From Ophiosphaerella korrae (Eukaryota > Ascomycota > Dothideomycetes > Pleosporales > Phaeosphaeriaceae): a stretch of DNA of 23,111 bases. The position numbers and the translations under genes were made by a program. The stretch lies in contig JALNQF010000556.1 of NCBI GenBank assembly GCA_028456385.1, forward strand, positions 1 through 23,111, read 5' to 3'. The notes beneath the pieces were generated by a model, which searched no databases, was not told the origin of the DNA, and saw only the letters and a program-made list of their open reading frames with translations. Of this stretch, positions 18,462 through 23,111 are shown piece after piece (the stretch's first letter is position 1; every line of letters begins with the position of its first letter).

Positions 18462-18769
18462 TTTACGACTCTGCGAAGTAGGGAAGGATAATTTAGAAGA
18501 TTCTAAGATAAGAGTTACAAAAACGACTACTTATACAAGGTGTACTAAAGGCAAGAATTGTATTTTGTTGCTATTAGACTCTTTAGGGTAATTTAAAGTT
18601 TAAGTATTTAGCTTAAATTTTCTTTCTCTGCGGCTAGGATGTACTTAGCTGTAGATAAGAGGTTATAAGTTATAGGCCCTACATTCGTTCTCTACTTAGT
18701 AACGTGTTAGGTAACGTGTTATCTAGGTTCTGTAATATCTAGTGCAGGGTTATACCCTATATCTTTACG
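18462..18769 (-). repeat. 308-bp direct repeat, copy B, on the left side of the Penelope-like element
   Basis: This segment matches 22013-22319 along its whole length with scattered transitions and no large gaps; shared strings include GGATAATTTAGAAGATTCTA and AAGAGGTTATAAGTTATAGG. Copy B shows more A and T at variable sites, so it has taken more RIP. Homology starts abruptly at 18462, where the gypsy gag ends, and stops 10 bases before the telomeric hexamers. It is either a pseudo-LTR, as Penelope-like elements have, or the 5' end of an earlier copy. Confidence 0.9.
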
Positions 18770-18779
18770 TCCGCGGAGC

Positions 18780-18817
18780 TTAGGGTTCGGGTTAGAGTTA
18801 AGGTTAGAGTTAGGGTT
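18780..18817 (+). repeat. Degenerate interstitial telomeric repeat (TTAGGG-type, six hexamers)
   Basis: Six hexamers in exact 6-bp register: the first and last are TTAGGG, and the four between (TTCGGG, TTAGAG, TTAAGG, TTAGAG) each differ by one base; TT follows. The G-rich strand is +, so it points to the right. It lies just left of the antisense 3' end of the Penelope-like RT frame. Confidence 0.88.
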
Positions 18818-18819
18818 CA

Positions 18820-21800
18820 AACCTACTAGCCCTCTTACAAGTAAAGGGACCCTATACAAGCCTAGAAGTAAAAGGAATACTTACTACTATTAGCTCGAGT
18901 AGGCGTGTTCGCCCTATGTATTTTGTGTAGGTTTCTTAGTATAAGGTTTAGCTATTTAGCTATACCTGTAGACATAGTCTTAACAAAAGAGGCCTTATCT
19001 ATTAGGAACTAAGTTAGAGATATAGATTGTACACTTAATTAGTAAGGTCTCTTGCCTTATATACATTATCTCTAACGTAACTGTTATACATTCTATGTAG
19101 GGGGTACTAAGTCTTTACGTAGTACGTAGTATATTAAGATTCTATTAGGACGTTAAATTAAAAATTAATTTTGTCCTTAAGAGGCTTTTAATAACTAGGT
19201 TCTATAGAGAGAGTAAGATTTCTCTATTAGTAAAGCTACTATAAAGACTCTAGTTAACCTCTTTTATATTTATATATTCCTATATTAGATTATACTTAGA
19301 TAGTAGGATAATAGGACTAGGTTTCTCTTTTTTAGGAAGGAAGTATTCGTCTTTATTTTCCTATAATATTAGTTTAAAGTAGGAATCTAGAACGTTCGTA
19401 GGGTATCCTCTTTTGCGAAGGTTTACGTAGAATTCTTAGGTATTATTCTTAAAGTATCTTTACCTAGAGGAATTCGTGTAGAGTCTTATTAGCTCTCCTT
19501 TAACGAAGGCCTATTTAACATTATTAGGATAGCTAGAGCTCTATAAGATATATTAGAATAGATTTAGTAGTTTTTAATGTACTTTCTAGTAAAGACTAGT
19601 ATACTTAGTACTTTCTCTTTTAAGGTAAATGTCGAGGTTAAGAAAGGTATTGCTATATTTTTATATGTTCTAGGTAATCTCGAGGTTGCTAAGTTTTAAG
19701 TATTCTACTTGTGCCTCGATTTCTTCTCTTGTTCTAGTTAGGATATATAGAATGTTGTCGATATATCTATTATATAACTAATAGGGATTAGAGTCGTGTA
19801 ATTTCTAAAGTCCTAGGTTAAATTTATCTATAGCTATATAAAGATTAGCGAGCGTAGGTGTATATAGTATGCTTATTGCAAGTCTTTTAATTTGTCTATA
19901 GAGGATGTCTTTAGATTTAAGGAAGTTAAACTTAAGTATTGTTTTTAGGAGATATTCTAATTGTTTTAAGTTTATATTATATTCTCCTAGATCTTTAGTA
20001 TATTTGCGATACTATCTTGTACATCGTCTAATGTATTGTTCTAGGGGAATATTTGTATAGTAGGCTTTAACGTCTTTAGTAATAAGCTATACTTTGTTAA
20101 TATTTACTTTTATTAAGCGCATTAAATTAAGGTTTTTTACTACTTCTTTTGTGCTCTAGACTACCTATAGTAGTAACTTAACAATAGGTTAGAGGTAGTA
20201 ATCTATAATATTAGATATATTTATAGTAATCTATAAGTATAACAGTACTATAGGTCTAGAGGCCTATAGTATCTTGTAGATTTTTAGGATAATATAGAAT
20301 TATAGAATAGTTCTACCTATATTGTTAATATATTTAATCGCAGTTTTTAAAAAACCTAAGTCTCTAATTTCTTAGGTAAATCTAAATACTAGATTATTAA
20401 TCTATTTGTCGTACTATAGTACGGGGACGTATATAGTCTAGTTAGCAAGGTGTTTAGCTACTTCTTGCTTATACTATTCTATAGTAACAACAGCAACACT
20501 AAGGTTTTTGTTAGTAACTTTTACTAAGAGTTGTCTTAATTAGAGGTAGTCTTTAATTGTTTTAGTTTAAGGTATTAGGTTCTGTGCGTTAGGTAAGTCT
20601 CGTATTTGTTTTAGGAGGGTCTCCTTAGCTCGTATTAACTTAGCTTCGATGTGTAGTTATACAATTAGTAAGTTCTAGCTTGGTTTTAGGATATAAAACT
20701 TTTAGTCGAATTTACTTAAGTTTTTGTTGTACTAGAATAGCTATTTAGCTCTAATAGTTCTATAAAGTACTTTATAAGTATCTTTAACAAGTTTTTAGTT
20801 TTTGTTATAAGATAGAATAAACTTTAGGTTGTTAGAAAGGAAGTATTTAATTGTCTTATTAATAGTTCTAACTTTAGGTCCTTTATAGATCCTACTAAAG
20901 GAGCGCCTAGTATCTAGGTTAATAGGAGTTAAGTATATAAGAGTAAAGTTACATCTATCTTAGTGTATAACTTAAAGATATTTATTAGGGAGGTGTCCTC
21001 TTTTTAGGGTATTTAGTAGCAATTTTTTTAGCTATCCTAACGCCTTTTTCTTAATTTCTTCTTTTTGCTATCGCCTTTTCCTATTAAGGTTTTTTTACCT
21101 TTCTAGGAACCTTGCTTTAGTGTATTCTTTAGACCTTTTAAAGAACCTTTTTTACCTTTTAGCTTGTCTTGTTTTTTATTTTTATTAATTTCTATTAAAG
21201 TCTATTAGTAAAATTCCTCTATTATCTATAGGGAAGTTAAGACCTTTTAAGAAGTTAGCTTTAAAAGCTAATAACTTGTTATCTATAACTTAGGCGACTA
21301 GTTTGTCTAGTGTATCCTTATTTATAGTAATATCTACTACCTTTTGTAGGTCTAGTTTTATAACTTTTCTTATAAGGGCGTATTCTAAGGTAATATATAC
21401 GAGTGCGACTACTTAGATATACTATCTTTTACTATTCTCTATAACTCGCTTATATTCCTACGTAATCTCTTTTAGGGTAGAGTTATTAAAGACTTAATTT
21501 TTAAGTAAGCTTCTAAGACTAAAGGTATTAGTAATATTTCTTATAATATAAGTATATTCTACTTTCTATATATCTTCGTTAAACTTTATTATCTCCTAGA
21601 GGGTAGAGAGTTCTAATTTCTTGTGTTTAAGGAGATTTTTTAGCATCGTCTTACGTATAGTAGTAATTATCTCCTCTATTTTAGGGGTAACGTTTTAACT
21701 AGCGTCTATAGATCTAAACTCTTTTAAGTATTAAAAGTTAGGGCTCTTAATAGCGTAGAGTATAGTTTAAGAGTAAGACTATTCTATAGAGTGTTTAGAT

Positions 21801-22010
21801 AATATAGCTACTAGAGCCTAAATATTACTTATCTTCTATAATAGTACAAAGTAGCTTTTAAGTTGTTTTACAAAGGATGCGCAATATATAGTAAGTAGAA
21901 GGTTTATAAGCTCTATAAAATTAGTAGCTTATTAGAGTTATACTTTAAGAGTTGTAGCCCTAACAAGGATAGCTAAGTAAATAGATATTGCTACTTCTAA
22001 AAAGAAGGAA
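18820..22010 (-). mobile_element. Penelope-like retroelement (PLE) with telomeric repeats at its 3' end
   Basis: A retroelement of about 3.2 kb on the minus strand whose only recognisable gene is a PLE-type reverse transcriptase. It is bounded by 308-bp direct repeats, and telomere-like hexamers occur beyond both its 3' end (18780-18817) and, fewer, its 5' side (22332-22349). PLEs attach to DNA 3' ends; the group lacking a GIY-YIG endonuclease is known to sit on telomeres in rotifers and basidiomycetes (Athena and Coprina). The orientation here fits: on the + strand, G-rich telomere is followed by antisense 3' end. I could not see a GIY-YIG domain, but the C-terminal end is frameshifted or mutated, so absence is not proven. 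Confidence 0.8.
18960..22000 (-). pseudogene. Penelope-like reverse transcriptase, RIP-inactivated
   Basis: About 1000 codons on the minus strand with many RIP-type stops. Visible in order: YFLSNNLKFILSYNKN near 20815-20870 (the 'LKFxP' box upstream of RT in PLEs); NKNLSVAVVTIE near 20490; FY..LK-IYK near 20270-20300; ITKDVKAYYTNIPLE near 20045-20085 with the motif A Asp at 20072-20074; YRQIKRLAISILYTPTLANL near 19840-19895, where PLEs have the GLAMGSxxSPxxANLYM box; RYIDNILYILT at about 19735-19770, the catalytic box with the second Asp changed to Asn; then a thumb with TFLNLDIYLKRE, AFVKGELIRLYTNSS and NLRKRGYPTNVLD (about 19390-19480). This spacing and thumb are specific to PLEs, not to LTR or LINE RTs. 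The N-terminal third (21000-22000) was not assigned. Confidence 0.83.
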
Positions 22011-22012
22011 CG

Positions 22013-22319
22013 TTTACGACCCTATAAAGTAGGGGAGGATAATTTAGAAGATTCTAAGATAAGAGTTATAAAAACAACTACCTATATAAGGTGCACTAAA
22101 GGCAAGAATTATGTTTTGTTACTATTAGACTCTTTAAAGTAATTTAAAGTTTAAGTATTTAGCTTAAATTTTCTTTCTCTGCAGCTAGGACGTGCTTAGC
22201 TATAGATAAGAGGTTATAAGTTATAGGCCCTATATTTGTTCCCTACTTGGTAACGTGTTGGGTGACGTGTTATCTAGGTTCTATGACATCCGGTGCGGGG
22301 TTATGCCCTACATCCTTAT
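22013..22319 (-). repeat. 308-bp direct repeat, copy A, on the right side of the Penelope-like element
   Basis: Partner of 18462-18769. This copy is less mutated: it keeps TG and CG steps in its right part (TTGGGTGACGTG, ATCCGGTGCGGGG) where copy B has TA or CA. It stands at the 5' end of the element and may hold its promoter and 5' UTR. It is followed after 12 bases by three degenerate telomere-type hexamers. Confidence 0.9.
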
Positions 22320-22331
22320 AGTTACTAGTGT

Positions 22332-22349
22332 CTAGGGTTAGAGCTAGGT
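22332..22349 (+). repeat. Short degenerate telomere-type tract (three hexamers)
   Basis: CTAGGG, TTAGAG and CTAGGT stand in 6-bp register on the + strand, at the same distance from the direct repeat (about 10 bases) as the longer tract at 18780. Alone it would be too weak to call; the parallel position gives it weight. Confidence 0.5.
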
Positions 22350-22375
22350 AGGAGTCCGAAGTAGTAAAATTACAA

Positions 22376-22956
22376 AAATAAAAAAAAGCTAAGAGGCTAT
22401 CTTGTGCAGAATTACGCAAGGAATCTAAATCTGCTCTTAGATTTCTTATAGCTCTTACGGTTGTTGCGATGCACGTTGTTAAAGTTGTGTTCCCAAAGTA
22501 GAAAAAATCCAACACGCTAATCCTAAATTAGTATATTTCTAACACCTGTTTCTCTTGATAAAACTCTTAACATATAAGCATAAAATAAAAAAAGCTAAGA
22601 AGCTATTTTGTGCAGAATTACGCTAGGAATCCAAATCTACTCTTAGATTTCTTATAGCTCTTTCTATTGTTGCGATACACGTCGTTGAAGTTGTGTTCCC
22701 AAAGTAGAAAAAATCCAACACGCTAATCCTAAATCAGTATATTTCCAACACCTATTTCTCTTGATAAAACTCTTAACATATAAGTATAAAATAAAAAAGC
22801 TAGGAAGCTATTTTGTGCAGAATTACGCAAGGAATCCAAATCTACTCTTGGATTTCTTATAGCTCTTACGATTGTTGCGATACACGTCGTTGAAGTTATG
22901 TTCCTAAAGTAGAAAAAATCCAACACGCTAATCCTAAATTAGTATATTTCCAACAC
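22376..22956. repeat. 205-bp subtelomeric tandem repeat, about 2.8 copies
   Basis: Units start at about 22388, 22594 and 22799 (periods 206 and 205) with the core GTGCAGAATTACGC, followed by an A-rich GAAAAAATCCAACACGCTAA. The third copy breaks at 22956. On the minus strand each unit starts TGTTGG, like a copia LTR, but no CA end is seen. Minus-strand frames of 81 and 65 codons lie in the repeats; because the period is not a multiple of three they do not join, and I do not call them genes. Confidence 0.93.
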
Positions 22957-23111
22957 GCAGTCAACTCGACGTATTAGCTCGTAGTCAACTTATCTCATTA
23001 ACTTAAAGTTAACTTGTCGCATTAGCTCGCAGTAACTCGTCGCATCAGCTCGCAGTCACTCGTCGCATCAGCTCGCAGTAACTCGTCGCATCAGCTCGCA
23101 GTCATTCATCT
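22957..23111. repeat. 23-bp minisatellite, at least six copies, continuing past the window
   Basis: Consensus about GCATCAGCTCGCAGTMACTC plus GTC, with units of 23 to 24 bp. The last three (from 23042, 23065 and 23088) are nearly identical; the leftmost are AT-shifted, as by RIP. It begins exactly where the 205-bp repeat breaks off. Its G+C content is the highest in the right half of the window. Confidence 0.9.

Noticed and set aside
18780..18817. Present-day chromosome end
   Set aside because: The hexamers are degenerate, only 38 bp long and followed by more than 4 kb of other DNA, so they are interstitial.
22013..22319. Hammerhead ribozyme in the 308-bp repeat, as reported for Penelope-like pseudo-LTRs
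   Set aside because: No CTGATGA core with a paired GAAA was found on either strand; RIP could have erased it, but nothing supports it.
22270..22926. 81- and 65-codon minus-strand frames in the 205-bp repeats
   Set aside because: Repeat-derived; the period is not a multiple of three, so the frame is not kept between units, and there is no domain.
22376..23111. CRISPR array
   Set aside because: Units are contiguous tandem repeats without unique spacers, in a fungal context.
1..23111. tRNA or rRNA genes
   Set aside because: No cloverleaf with A and B box signals and no rRNA-like sequence was noticed on either strand; a covariance search was not possible.

Overview
The window looks like subtelomeric DNA from a filamentous ascomycete (Pezizomycotina; the order is not determined). 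Three things point there: a HET-domain gene with short fungal introns, TTAGGG-type telomeric hexamers, and long AT-rich tracts carrying the mark of repeat-induced point mutation (RIP). In those tracts TA is abundant and CA and TG are nearly absent (bases 1-60 contain neither), and old coding frames are full of TAG and TAA.

Layout, left to right. (1) 1 to about 4660: a minus-strand Ty1/copia element (copia-A) whose RT runs off the left edge, with a repeat-rich leader and a probable 5' LTR. (2) 4690-6228: a second copia element (copia-B: gag, primer-binding site, 168-bp LTR), with a solo Ty3/gypsy-type LTR lying in or beside it. (3) About 6230-10860: a non-RIP island. It holds a broken gene for a small cysteine- and Ser/Thr-rich secreted protein, apparently cut in an intron by the copia-B LTR; a hairpin-forming inverted repeat; the one intact gene of the window, a three-exon thioredoxin-fold plus HET-domain protein (7944-10553); and an ankyrin fragment facing it. 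(4) 10860-12068: AT-rich decayed DNA with a 425-bp foldback MITE flanked by TA. (5) 12069-18461: a minus-strand Ty3/gypsy chromovirus relic with LTR, chromodomain, integrase, RNase H, RT, protease and gag, ending abruptly without a 5' LTR. (6) 18462-22349: a minus-strand Penelope-like retroelement (PLE) bounded by a 308-bp direct repeat, with degenerate TTAGGG hexamers directly before its antisense 3' end and a few after its 5' end. (7) 22376-23111: a 205-bp tandem repeat, then a 23-bp minisatellite running off the right edge.

The most interesting object is the PLE. On the + strand the order is G-rich telomere hexamers, then the antisense 3' end of the RT, then its 5' end, then more hexamers. 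This is the order expected if such an element extends an exposed TTAGGG 3' end, and it implies that the chromosome end lies, or once lay, to the right. Endonuclease-lacking telomeric PLEs are known from rotifers and basidiomycetes among others; an ascomycete copy would be notable. The second point of interest is the HET protein, whose N-terminal thioredoxin fold has lost the CxxC active site.

All domain calls come from reading translations by eye; no database search was possible. Coordinates of RIP-degraded elements are approximate.
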